Shown piece after piece: positions 35,572 through 45,391 of a stretch of 64,000 nucleotides of DNA. Each line of letters begins with the position of its first letter. Position 1 is the stretch's first letter. Made by a program: the position numbers and the translations under genes. A model generated the notes under the pieces. The model was not told where the DNA came from. It did not search any database and was given only the letters and a program-made list of their open reading frames with translations. Source of the DNA: JAUVKT01 sp942491535 (GTDB taxonomy: Bacteria > Bacteroidota > Bacteroidia > Bacteroidales > VadinHA17); assembly GCA_942491535.1 (NCBI GenBank), contig CALOBV010000026.1, forward strand, positions 62,001-126,000, given 5' to 3'.

Positions 35572-35610
35572 CACCCTGCACCCTGCACCCTGCACCCTGC
35601 ACCTTACGCC
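35572..35610. repeat. Heptamer array (CACCCTG), G-quadruplex capable on the minus strand
   Basis: Four and a half perfect copies of CACCCTG followed by CACCTTACGCC, directly downstream of the gyrB stop. The complementary strand has GGG runs with four-base loops. Confidence 0.9.
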
Positions 35611-35613
35611 TTC

Positions 35614-37597
35614 CTATACATCAATTTTAGCATACTTTGCATGCTTCTCAATAAACTCACGTCGAGGAGGAACCTCATCGCCCATCAGCATGGAGAAAAT
35701 ATGATCTGCTTCAGCGGCACTTTCAATGGTAACCTGCCTGAGAGTTCTGAACTCTGGATTCATTGTTGTAGACCACAGCTGCTCGGCATTCATCTCACCA
35801 AGACCCTTATATCTCTGGATGCCTACTGAACTTTCTTTACCCTGTCCAAATTCTTTTATTTTTTCATCACGTTCCTCTTCTGTCCAGCAATAAGCACTTT
35901 TAGATCCCTTCTTAACCAGGTATAAAGGAGGAGTAGCAATATAAAGATGACCATTTCTGATCAGGTCCTGCATATACCTGAAGAAGAACGTCATTATAAG
36001 AGTTGTAATATGAGAACCATCAACGTCGGCATCGGTCATTATCACTACTTTATGGTAGCGTAGACCTTTCATATTAAGTGCCTTGGTATCATCTTCTGTT
36101 CCGATTGATAATCCAAGCGCAGTAAAAATATTCTTGATTTCTTCGTTCTCAAATATTTTATGTTGCATTGCCTTTTCCACATTAAGAATCTTACCTCTTA
36201 AGGGCAATATGGCTTGAAATTTCCTGTCACGTCCCTGCTTGGCAGTACCACCCGCTGAATCACCCTCTACAAGATATATCTCACAATTCTCAGGATCACG
36301 GTCAGCACAATCAGCCAGCTTACCTGGCAGTCCGGATCCGGACAGTACATTTTTTCTCTGCACCAGTTCACGTGCTTTTCGAGCTGCATGCCTTGCTGTT
36401 GCAGCCAGGATAACCTTCTGTACAATCTGCCTGGCATCTTTAGGGTTCTCTTCCAGATAATTCGACAGCATAGAGCTTACTGCCTGGTCGACAGCTCCCA
36501 TTACCTCAGAGTTTCCAAGTTTAGTTTTTGTCTGACCTTCGAACTGAGGTTCCTGCAACTTTTATAGAAATTACTGCTGTAAGACCCTCCCTGAAATCAT
36601 CTCCATTAATATCGAATTTCAATTTAGAAGTAAGCCCTGATTCTTCTGCATACTTTTTCAAGGTCCGGGTTAAGCCCCTTCTAAAACCAGCGAGGTGTGT
36701 TCCCCCTTCAATAGTGTTAATATTATTTACATACGAATGTACATTCTCAGAAAATGAAGTATTATACTGAAGAGCTATCTCAACCGGCACATCATTTTTT
36801 TCGGTCTCAATAAATATCTGCTTCTCTATAAGTTTTTCTCTTGTATTATCGAGATACTCAACAAATTCAGCGAGTCCTCTATCAGAATAAAATTCCTCGC
36901 GCAGGAAGTCTCCTCCATTACCATTTTCTACTTTTTCCCTCATGTCGGTAATGGTTAATCTGATCCCCTTATTCAGGAATGCAAGCTCTCTTAGCCTGGC
37001 AGCAAGTATATCAAATTTATATGCACTGACAATAAAAATTGACTGGTCTGGCATAAAAGTAATAATTGTACCGGTTTTCTCTGATTTTCCGCCTTCACTT
37101 ATCTCTCCAAGAGGCTTACCCTGAGAATATTCCTGCACATATACCTTTCCATTGCGATGAACTTCAGCTTTAAGGTTACTTGACAGGGCATTTACACAGG
37201 ATACACCAACGCCGTGGAGACCACCTGATACCTTATAACTATCTTTATCAAACTTACCGCCGGCATGCAGAACTGTCATTACAACCTCAAGTGCTGACTT
37301 TTTCTCCTTCTCATGGTAATCTATCGGAATGCCACGACCATTATCTTCAACTGTTATCGAATCATCTTCATTTATAATAACATCAATTTCAGTACAATAG
37401 CCAGCCAGTGCCTCATCTATTGAATTATCAACAACCTCATACACCAGGTGATGCAAACCTTTTACACCAATATCTCCAATATACATAGCGGGTCTTTTTC
37501 TAACCGCTTCCAGTCCTTCAAGAACCTGTATACTATCAGCTGAATAATCTTTACTCAGCATACCATCCTTATTCTTCTTATTATCTGAATCACTCAT
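35614..37597 (-). pseudogene. gyrB: DNA gyrase subunit B, split by a one-base shift
   Basis: About 660 codons, the normal length. The N-terminal GHKL ATPase shows VRKRPAMYIGDIG, VVDNSIDEALAGY, VEDNGRGIPID and SGGLHGVGVSCVNALS. The TOPRIM part shows EIYLVEGDSAGGTAKQGRDR and MTDADVDGSHITTLI, and the C-terminal RYKGLGEMNAEQLW is present. At 36556 an extra base breaks the frame; removing it joins SIKV to QEPQFEGQTKTKLGN, the universally conserved gyrase segment. Because gyrase is essential and nothing else is damaged, this is most likely a sequence error and the gene is probably intact in the cell. Confidence 0.93.
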
Positions 37598-37915
37598 TCC
37601 AATGTGCTTTTTATTTAAACTCGGGATTGAGCTTTATTAGAATAAAACTCCATAAAAAATCTTTTTTGATTGACCCTTATTTTGCCCCGGTTAATTAAGA
37701 AATATTCCCTTTATCAAATCCTTTTCCTGCTTTGTTCTGGATACAATTCCGAACTAAATATTTATATTATTTTTTATGCTAAAAAAGAACCATCCAAAAG
37801 TACAAAATATAATGCAAAACACCTTCGTTTTGCAGTAAAAATTGAGCACTATTTCCTAACAAATAATTAAGATGTATATTGCTTACTTACTGATAGTTAC
37901 AGGCTTGTGCAAAAA
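37598..37915. other. Intergenic region upstream of gyrB
   Basis: A 318-base AT-rich gap that must hold the gyrB promoter and the end of the outer-membrane protein transcript. A 66-codon frame on the + strand has no recognisable content. Unlike most gaps here it contains no word array. Confidence 0.6.
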
Positions 37916-39646
37916 TCACATACTATATGTAAAACCTGCCATAAACAAAAAGCGCTGTGAAGGATAAAATCCGTACTCAAAATAGCGGTTTGTAGAGATA
38001 TTATTAAGCCTTGCCCAGAAGGATAATATTTTAGTATATCGATACTCGGCACCCAGGTTCATTGAGAAGTGTACAGGGAACTCCTGTACGACTGGATCTG
38101 ATTCTGTTTCATATGGCATAGGACCATAGTATGCGTATCTTTCAGAAAGCCCATAAATATCAATATTTGCAAGAATTTTATTCCTAAGGTTATATTTGAC
38201 AGATACCTGGGCATCCCATTTTGGCATATACCAGGGATAATCCTGTATTTCTAATTTATAAGAATAGTAAGTCATGTGAGCCGAAACTGAGAACTCATCA
38301 TTAATTTTTGAATTGAACTCGCCGTATATTTTAAGTAACTCCCCACCATCATATAGGGGGTAGAAACTTCTGCCTACTACTGTATCGCTTGTAAAGAACA
38401 ACATATCTTCAAAGAGACTATAGCTGGCGGATATTTTATAACTTGTTAATTCTCCGGCACTACCCATTATTCCACCTCCAAATCTGAGTACATTATTTGT
38501 TGGTTTAATTCTATATAATTCATTTGAAGGGACAACGCCTGTAAGCGGACTGTGATAAACCAGCAGTGGATTAGTTTCCATAACAGTCCTGGCACGATTA
38601 TCTATCATTTCGCCATCCAGACCAATATAGAATACTACGAACGAAGGTATTACTGTAAACTGGAATCTTACATCAGGATGCAGGTATAGATTTGTTTTAT
38701 TTTCAGGCTCCTGACCTGGCTCGAAAACATCCCTTGAATATGTTTTTATTTTTGCACCTGCCTTAAATGACCAGTTATTGCCAAGTTTTCCTATTGACGG
38801 ATTTAAAGTTACAAGGTGGGATGGATTATTATATATTGAATCAGAAAAAAGGAATAGCTCATAAGCAAAATCTGCAGTTGCATAAAACGACTTGAAGTTG
38901 TAACCTAGTTTCATTTCCAGCCCCGGATTATGCTGGTAAAAATCCTTGTTCTGCAACATCATCTTATATGTCAGGTTGATATCGTAATTCAGGTGACTGG
39001 AATCGAGCCTGGTACTATAAAGGTTTATATTAGCTGACGGCATAAAATAGTCGATCCTCAGGCTGTCTTTGTCTGTTTCCGGAGGTAATAGGTTAAAACT
39101 ATCATATCCATAAGCATATCTTCTGACGTGGTCGATATCGACATTTCCTGAGAGGGCAAATCTCCTGAATAGCCTTGTTCCATAAAATGTAAGGTAATTA
39201 TCCATATAACCTGCAAACACCTCATCCTTATTTTCCAGTTTCAACTTGCCAAAAGATGAAGAATGGCCTGCATAGAATCCAATAATTCTATTTCTTGATC
39301 TTTCACTGGATATACTTAATTCACCCAGCGGACTGAAATAGTTACCAAATCCCAGCTTCAGATAACTTTTGTAAAGTTTTCCCAGGGGATCAGGTTCGAG
39401 CCTTGCAGCACCTATTGTTCTGACCGTATACTCAGGCATAAAAACACGGGGTGAAATATTATAATTAAATAGCGGGGAAACATCAGATGTGTCAATTAAT
39501 TCAGGTGAAAAATGAATCTTATTTTCCCACGTAAGTGTTGGCTTAAAGGGGTTATATAATTTAACCTCTCTCCTGATATTTTCCTGAGCAAGTAACGACC
39601 AGGGGATAAAAAGGCATAGAAGGGTGATATATTTTATTTTCTTCAT
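37916..39646 (-). CDS. Outer-membrane beta-barrel protein (TonB-receptor-like barrel, no plug)
   Basis: 576 residues from the ATG at 39646 (MKKIKYITLLCLFIPWSLLA, a signal peptide); two in-frame ATGs up to five codons further upstream are possible but less likely. After a mature N-terminus (ENIRREVKLYNPFKPTLTWE) nearly the whole protein is alternating amphipathic strands with aromatic residues, ending in the aromatic F-MAGFTYSM pattern of outer-membrane barrels. The barrel resembles TonB-dependent receptor barrels but has no plug domain. It is 28 bases downstream of the giant TPR gene and clearly co-transcribed, so it may be the outer-membrane partner of that protein. Substrate unknown. Confidence 0.8.
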   Translation of the reverse strand: MKKIKYITLLCLFIPWSLLAQENIRREVKLYNPFKPTLTWENKIHFSPELIDTSDVSPLFNYNISPRVFMPEYTVRTIGAARLEPDPLGKLYKSYLKLGFGNYFSPLGELSISSERSRNRIIGFYAGHSSSFGKLKLENKDEVFAGYMDNYLTFYGTRLFRRFALSGNVDIDHVRRYAYGYDSFNLLPPETDKDSLRIDYFMPSANINLYSTRLDSSHLNYDINLTYKMMLQNKDFYQHNPGLEMKLGYNFKSFYATADFAYELFLFSDSIYNNPSHLVTLNPSIGKLGNNWSFKAGAKIKTYSRDVFEPGQEPENKTNLYLHPDVRFQFTVIPSFVVFYIGLDGEMIDNRARTVMETNPLLVYHSPLTGVVPSNELYRIKPTNNVLRFGGGIMGSAGELTSYKISASYSLFEDMLFFTSDTVVGRSFYPLYDGGELLKIYGEFNSKINDEFSVSAHMTYYSYKLEIQDYPWYMPKWDAQVSVKYNLRNKILANIDIYGLSERYAYYGPMPYETESDPVVQEFPVHFSMNLGAEYRYTKILSFWARLNNISTNRYFEYGFYPSQRFLFMAGFTYSM

Positions 39647-39674
39647 AATCATAACTATCATTTTTCCTAAAACG

Positions 39675-42600
39675 CTATTCTTCTTTCTTAATTGTGAGTT
39701 TTATGGTGTCTGTTACCTCCTGGTTTACATTAAGCTCACTCAGTTTTGCCCTTACCTCATCGAGGATTCCATCATCATCAGTCTGATAGTAATCGGTAAG
39801 ACTCTGAAGTGTAGCACGTGCCTGGAATTCATCGTTCTTCTCCAGGCTAATATCAGCAAGCAGAATAAACATTCTGGCCATCCAGTACTGGTGAGGGCTA
39901 TTTTGATCAATAAACTCATATACCAGACTTTCTGCTTCATCAGTTTCGCCCTGCTTAAACAGTATCTCTGCAAGCCTGTATTTAGATTCAGCACCCTCAA
40001 CGGTAGTAGTTTCTGTTGCAAGCTTTCTAAAATCAGCCAGGGCCCTGCCAGTATTGTCGAGGGCATAATTTGATTTGGCACTCATATAGGTTGCCTCCCT
40101 GGCAAGGTCTTCGGTAAGAATATCAGATTCCAATACTCTTGCAGATGCAGAAATAGCTTTCACAGGATCACCAAGCTGATAGGCCGATCTTAACTGACCT
40201 ACCCTGGCTTCCAGGATACTCTCCGGAATTTCAGCAACTCTTTCAAGATCAGCGAAGTATTCATAGGCTTCCTGGTATTTCCCATTACTGAAATTTATCT
40301 TAGCCAGTGCATCATAAGTTTGCTCAAGGAATGGATTATTCGGAGTCGAAACCACCTCCAGGTAATAATCCATCGCTTCATCACCTCTCCCCTGGGAGTT
40401 AAGACAATCTGCAAGGTAGAAACTTGCATTAAGCCTGAAACTTCCCTGGGAAAACTCTTCCAGGTACGATTTAAACACAGAAGATGCCCGGTTGCAATCA
40501 CCAGACACATAAAGGTTCTCTCCTGAGATGTACAACAGGCTATCTCTTTCGCTGCTGCTAACATCTGCATATCCATCCAAAGACCTGACATATGCGAAAT
40601 ATGATTCAACATCATTCATCTCCACATAAGTGGTTCTTAAACCTGTCAGTGCAGATCTTGCTTCAGGTGTTGACTGGTATTTTTCAATTACCTGTTTATA
40701 CTGGTTAATAGCCTTTTGATTATTCCCATCATTAAAATACAATAAGCCCAGTTGAACCATGGCTCTTGGGACAAAAACGCTATTTGGGTGATCGCCTATG
40801 ATAGATGAAAAATCCTTTTCTCCCCTGCCATTATCATTCAAGGTAACATATGCCCTCCCTCTTTCAAAAAGAGCATTTGGAACAATGGAGGAAGAAGAAT
40901 AGTTATTGATAAGATTTGTCAAAATTTGCTCCTTGCCTCTCTGATCGTTCATCAGGCCACGGGCAAATCCTTTTTGAAACATTGCATAATCTGCTCCGGG
41001 AGCCCCGGCATTAATTACCCTGTCGTAATATGCTATAGATTTGTCATATTCGGTTGAGATATAATAACAATCGGCAATACGATTATACAAATCTGCAACT
41101 AAACGTGTATTTCCACCAACCAGGCGTGATTCAAAATCAAGATACCACCTGAGAGCCTCACTGTAATTTTGCTTATTATAATAAACGTAGGCAATACTGT
41201 AATAGGCATTGTGATATTCATCAAGTCTTGATGCTCCGGGTATACCAAGAAATTCTTCATACAAATCCAGAGCTTCATCAGCACGCCCCTGCCTGTATAA
41301 TGCTTCAGCCTTCCAGAAAATTGACCTGGCCCTGATCATCAAATCGTACTCACCATATTTCAAAGACTTATCAAACATTGCCGCAGCAACAGATAAGTTC
41401 ATATTTTTATATAATTCCATGCCCCTGAAGAAGGCTACTTTTTGATAGGCCCTTTCAAGTCTTTCATCTTTAAAACTTATCCTGTCGAGCGACTGTATGG
41501 CTGCATCATAATTATTAACCTTCATATACGCAGTAACCAGGTATTCATATGCTTCCTCTATATTGTCAGATCCCGGATATTGTTCAATATATTCCTGGAA
41601 GGCCCGAATTACTTCTCCAAATGGAGAATATGTTGTTTCATAGGTAAGTTTGGCAAAATTAAATAAGGACTCCTCCTTAATCTTACTGTCGAAGTCCATC
41701 CTGGAAGCAGATGAAAAAGAGGTCTGAGCCAATTTTTTTTCATCTTTCTTTATGTAGATATCTCCAAGGAGGTAATATGCATTCTGACTGAGTTCATCTC
41801 TGCTCCTGCATACCTCTTTGAAAAGTGGGATGGCTTTATCAAATTCTTCTGTCATATAATAGCAGTATGCAAGCTGGTAGCTGCCTTCCCTTCCTGTTCT
41901 TACAGCCCTGGAAACATGCTCTTCAAGGTTTATAACAGCCTGGGCATAATTACCTTTCTTAAAATAGGCATCTCCGATTACCCTGTACAACTCCGAAGCC
42001 CTTTCCTCAGATGCATCCTTTACAATAGCAGGAGCAATTTCAATTATTCCATCGAAATCTCCTATAACATACATTATCTGTACTATATAAAACGGAACAA
42101 CAGAACCAAAAGACTCATCGTTCCGCAGTCTCTTAAAACCATCTAGAGCAGTTCTGTACATCTGCTCTTCATAGGCAATATGCGAAAAATAATATATAGC
42201 AGGAGGGGTATATTCGGTGTCTATATCCATTATCTCTGAAAAGAAAAGCATTGCCCTCTTCCTGTCTCCCTTCATAAAATGTGAATACCCTAACTTAAAG
42301 TAGTACTCTGGTAAAATTTCATCATCTATCTCAAGCCTGTCGGCCTTTTCGTAGTATGTGATGGCCTTGCGGTAATTTTTTGCCTGGTAAAACCCATTGG
42401 CAAGCTGAAAATAAGCTGAGTTATTTAAGGGACTTTCAGGGTGATTTCGTATAAATTTATTAATACGATACTCGGCATCGTTACTGTATAACTTCACTGA
42501 TGAAATTGCTGTATAATATTCTGCATCAGTAATATAATTGTTATTCTCACCGTGGTGCTCATTTATATACCTGTCGAATAGTTCAATTGCACCGGAGTAT

Positions 42601-42737
42601 TTCTCCTTATCAAATAACTCTTTTGCCCTGAAGAAGTTATTATCAGTATAGCTTGTAGATAATGGTTTCTGAGCTCCAAGATTTAAAGCCAGTACCGAAA
42701 ACAAAAGTAAAAATGTAATATGCTTTATTATTCTCAT
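39675..42737 (-). CDS. Giant periplasmic TPR-repeat protein
   Basis: 1020 residues with a signal peptide (to about residue 21, LNLGAQ). From about residue 27 to 990 it is a near-continuous series of tetratricopeptide and TolA/YbgF-like repeats with typical signatures: YYFKLGYSHFMKGDRKRAML, YRVIGDAYFKKGNYAQAVIN, YNRIADCYYISTEYDKSIAY, YRLAEILFKQGETDEAESLV. No catalytic domain is visible. Such superhelices scaffold protein complexes or bind cell-wall partners in the periplasm. The gene is first in a two-gene unit with the barrel protein. A role in envelope assembly or trafficking is inferred from location only. Confidence 0.88.
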   Translation of the reverse strand: MRIIKHITFLLLFSVLALNLGAQKPLSTSYTDNNFFRAKELFDKEKYSGAIELFDRYINEHHGENNNYITDAEYYTAISSVKLYSNDAEYRINKFIRNHPESPLNNSAYFQLANGFYQAKNYRKAITYYEKADRLEIDDEILPEYYFKLGYSHFMKGDRKRAMLFFSEIMDIDTEYTPPAIYYFSHIAYEEQMYRTALDGFKRLRNDESFGSVVPFYIVQIMYVIGDFDGIIEIAPAIVKDASEERASELYRVIGDAYFKKGNYAQAVINLEEHVSRAVRTGREGSYQLAYCYYMTEEFDKAIPLFKEVCRSRDELSQNAYYLLGDIYIKKDEKKLAQTSFSSASRMDFDSKIKEESLFNFAKLTYETTYSPFGEVIRAFQEYIEQYPGSDNIEEAYEYLVTAYMKVNNYDAAIQSLDRISFKDERLERAYQKVAFFRGMELYKNMNLSVAAAMFDKSLKYGEYDLMIRARSIFWKAEALYRQGRADEALDLYEEFLGIPGASRLDEYHNAYYSIAYVYYNKQNYSEALRWYLDFESRLVGGNTRLVADLYNRIADCYYISTEYDKSIAYYDRVINAGAPGADYAMFQKGFARGLMNDQRGKEQILTNLINNYSSSSIVPNALFERGRAYVTLNDNGRGEKDFSSIIGDHPNSVFVPRAMVQLGLLYFNDGNNQKAINQYKQVIEKYQSTPEARSALTGLRTTYVEMNDVESYFAYVRSLDGYADVSSSERDSLLYISGENLYVSGDCNRASSVFKSYLEEFSQGSFRLNASFYLADCLNSQGRGDEAMDYYLEVVSTPNNPFLEQTYDALAKINFSNGKYQEAYEYFADLERVAEIPESILEARVGQLRSAYQLGDPVKAISASARVLESDILTEDLAREATYMSAKSNYALDNTGRALADFRKLATETTTVEGAESKYRLAEILFKQGETDEAESLVYEFIDQNSPHQYWMARMFILLADISLEKNDEFQARATLQSLTDYYQTDDDGILDEVRAKLSELNVNQEVTDTIKLTIKKEE

Positions 42738-42889
42738 AATGAATTAATTCCCGTTTATCATCAATACTTACCGTATTGGGTGTAAACACCCCCCTTAATG
42801 TCTGTAAATTTACAACTATAAAACGCTCCCTTTTTTTCTTTATTATTGAACTTATTAACAATGGACCATAATTATTAAATAACCAGCCT

Positions 42890-43002
42890 CATGGAGCATG
42901 GAGCATGGAGCATGGAGCAGGGAGCATGGAGCATGGAGCATGGAGAGCATGGAGCATGGAGCTGGGGCATGGGGCGTGGGGCGTGGAGCATGGGGTGCGG
43001 GT
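42890..43002. repeat. Heptamer array (AGCATGG), with GGGG-rich right half
   Basis: About ten AGCATGG words followed by GGGGCAT and GGGGCGT words; the GGGG runs with 3-base loops (about 42963-42998) are G-quadruplex capable. Two short + strand ORFs here are only translations of the array. Confidence 0.92.
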
Positions 43003-43237
43003 CCTTTCTTGTCGTCTGGCTCGAAGTCGAAGCAGATCACAAGTTTGAGGGATCCACTTTCAAAATACTTTAAAACCCTAAATACCACCTTACTTAACGC
43101 TCAAAGGGGAAGGAGAGGAGAAGGAAAAACCAAGCGAGGTATACAATATTTAAAACTAAAAATCTAAAACCCTAATTTTCATCCAATCTACCTTGTAAAT
43201 CCTCGGGACAGAAATATATCTAAACCAACCTAGGTCT

Positions 43238-43296
43238 AAGTCCCCTAAACCACTTAAACCACTTAAACCACTTAAACCACTTAAACCTTTAAACCA
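43238..43296. repeat. Nonamer array (CCACTTAAA)
   Basis: Five near-perfect copies of the 9-base word CCACTTAAA, ending 36 bases before the ftsE ATG. The 585-base gap 42738-43322 contains this, the AGCATGG array and no supported gene. Confidence 0.9.
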
Positions 43297-43331
43297 TTTA
43301 TATTATCTTTCGGAAAATATTCTTGACAATA

Positions 43332-44048
43332 ATGGAAAACAACAGCCTTCCTCTGGACACAATCATATCATTAAAAGATTGCAAAATTTACCAGCAGGAC
43401 CACCTGGTATTAAGTAATGTAAATATAAATATCGATAAGGGTGAGTTCGTATATTTAATTGGAAAGGTTGGAAGTGGAAAAACATCACTTGTAAAAACAA
43501 TAAATGGCCAGATTCCTCTCGCAGAGGGAGAGGGTATAGTTGCAGGTTATGATTTATCTAAACTTAAGAGAAAAGAAATCCCACAATTAAGAAGGAAACT
43601 TGGCATTGTGTTTCAGGATTTTCAGTTACTGACAGACAGGTCTGTTTATGCAAACCTGGAATTTGTCTTAAAAGCCACCGGGTGGAAACAAAAAAAAGAA
43701 ATAGCTCAAAGGATAGGTGAAGTTCTGGAGAAAGTAGGTCTGGGCACAAAGGGATATAAGATGCCACACCAGCTATCGGGAGGGGAACAACAAAGAGTTG
43801 TAATTGCCCGAGCCCTGCTAAACGACCCGGAGATAATACTTGCTGACGAACCAACAGGAAATCTTGACCCGGAGACTTCTGAAGATATTATTAAGCTGCT
43901 TAAGGAGATAAGTAAATCAGGGCGTGCTGTTATCGTTGCAACTCACAACTACACAATTTTAAAGAAATTTACTGCAAGGACTATTAAATGTGAAAATGGT
44001 TATATTTCAGAAGTAAAAAAAGATGAGGAGCTGGAATTTATTGAGTAA
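43332..44048 (+). CDS. ftsE: Cell-division ATP-binding protein FtsE
   Basis: 238 residues from the ATG at 43332 (a TTG three codons upstream is also in frame). Walker A is GKVGSGKTSL, the Q-loop lies in GIVFQDFQLLTDRSV, the signature is HQLSGGEQQRVVIARAL, Walker B is IILADEPTGNLDPE, and the switch His is in VIVATHNYTIL. The sequence and length match FtsE, which with FtsX controls cell-wall hydrolases at the division site. No ftsX is adjacent, which is common in this phylum. It converges with the deacetylase gene, only 8 bases away. Confidence 0.9.
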   Translation: MENNSLPLDTIISLKDCKIYQQDHLVLSNVNINIDKGEFVYLIGKVGSGKTSLVKTINGQIPLAEGEGIVAGYDLSKLKRKEIPQLRRKLGIVFQDFQLLTDRSVYANLEFVLKATGWKQKKEIAQRIGEVLEKVGLGTKGYKMPHQLSGGEQQRVVIARALLNDPEIILADEPTGNLDPETSEDIIKLLKEISKSGRAVIVATHNYTILKKFTARTIKCENGYISEVKKDEELEFIE

Positions 44049-44056
44049 TTATACTA

Positions 44057-45358
44057 TTACTTTGACCTCATCTGTTCTTTAAGTGTATATTCAAAGACAC
44101 CCTTCCACCCCATCCACTCACCACTATCAACAAGTGATGTATTATGCCATACACTTACAAAAAGTCCTCCAACAGACCTTGTTTCGTCGATCAGGTCCTT
44201 TATTGCTTTCTTTGCATCTTCGATTGAGAATCTTTTATGCTGCTGATACGTTCCGTCGGTATACTGGAAAGGCACCAGGGTTAATCCTGTGGATTCTTCT
44301 TTCAGCAGGTCATAAAACTTAAATGGTCGTGCAATACCTGCCCTGAAGCCTGCCTCCCTAATAAATCCCAGGGTATAATCGGTCTCTATTCCAATTTCAA
44401 TGAGATCCTGGTAGGTTTGTGGAAAATCCAGAAGCAGAAAATGTTTTCTTACATCCTCTATATGAAATCCGCTTACTTTTTCAAGGCGGGATTTCTCCCA
44501 CAACAATAGCTTTTTATCGTTATCTGAACTGTATGACGGATGCAGGCCTATACTATTCTCCGAGCTTATTTTCCTTATAAGTCGGCGATAGCATGGTTTA
44601 AGAGGGCTTGGGTTATGATCATATTTACTCTTCTTTCCGGCTGTAAAGAAGTATTTTACCTCGCATTTATAAGCTTTCGCTGTTTCGTTTATATATCCAT
44701 AGGTATCAAAAGGGTCATTGTCCCTTCCGGTCATACAGGCAAGCCTTTCAGAAGCGTTCCTCCCTTTAAGCGCATCAACAATTACCCCTGCTAAATTTCT
44801 CAAAATCCCCTTACCTCTGTATGCATATGGCTGATCAACATCCAAAGTAAGCAGACTCTCAAAGGAAGGTTTTTTATATCTAACTTCAGGGTAAAGAATC
44901 CCTATTGTTTTTGCAAAGCGCTGTGCCCATATATCAACCACCGGTTTATTTATAAAGCTATGCTTGTATGCCAGGCTCGACTCCGCAGCAAAACGGCCGT
45001 GTTCATCACGTGTAAACGGCAGGTACTCCTCATACCTGGTAACCATATAAAATGCAAAAGAAAATATATCGATAAAGAAACCTGCCTCAGGTGGTTGTTG
45101 AAAAAATAATGGCAATCCATCAAGGTGGGCAACCCATATATCCTGTTTTTTGATCCCTGATTCAAACAATAAACCTTCAGGTTGTATATATATTCCACCA
45201 ATACTCCTATCAGAAGAATAGTTTATCAGAGGCTTTTCCTGATCAGGATCAGATGTAATAGTATAATCTAAATTAAGAATAGTCTTAAATACCAGATCCA
45301 GCGAATAAATTAATCTTGGAGTTATATTTTCAGTATATATCTGGATTTTAGCGGCCAT
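44057..45358 (-). CDS. Polysaccharide deacetylase family protein
   Basis: 433 residues of the long Bacteroidota form: an N-terminal domain of about 160 residues (DUF7033-like, KIQIYTENITPRLIYSLDLV) and a NodB-type barrel starting at SLLTLDVDQPYAYRG (catalytic base and metal Asp). IGLHPSYSSDNDKKL holds a metal His, followed by FSIEDAKKAIKDLIDETRS and a terminal VWHNTSLVD with the last catalytic His. It probably removes acetyl groups from an envelope polysaccharide. It lies 33 bases downstream of kynU on the same strand; no metabolic link to kynurenine is evident. Confidence 0.88.
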   Translation of the reverse strand: MAAKIQIYTENITPRLIYSLDLVFKTILNLDYTITSDPDQEKPLINYSSDRSIGGIYIQPEGLLFESGIKKQDIWVAHLDGLPLFFQQPPEAGFFIDIFSFAFYMVTRYEEYLPFTRDEHGRFAAESSLAYKHSFINKPVVDIWAQRFAKTIGILYPEVRYKKPSFESLLTLDVDQPYAYRGKGILRNLAGVIVDALKGRNASERLACMTGRDNDPFDTYGYINETAKAYKCEVKYFFTAGKKSKYDHNPSPLKPCYRRLIRKISSENSIGLHPSYSSDNDKKLLLWEKSRLEKVSGFHIEDVRKHFLLLDFPQTYQDLIEIGIETDYTLGFIREAGFRAGIARPFKFYDLLKEESTGLTLVPFQYTDGTYQQHKRFSIEDAKKAIKDLIDETRSVGGLFVSVWHNTSLVDSGEWMGWKGVFEYTLKEQMRSK

Positions 45359-45391
45359 TGATATATTATCTTAGACTAATATAGGAAAATA

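Noticed and set aside
23998..36556. Programmed +1 frameshifting shared by the split genes
   Set aside because: The sites share no slippery codon, stop codon or downstream structure I can see. Kept only as an alternative to sequencing error.
37670..37870. 66-codon ORF on the + strand upstream of gyrB
   Set aside because: Composition is that of AT-rich spacer, with no recognisable domain or ribosome-binding context.
42855..43167. Overlapping short ORFs with repeated MEHGAWS-type peptides
   Set aside because: They are translations of the AGCATGG heptamer array in different frames, with no start context or homology.
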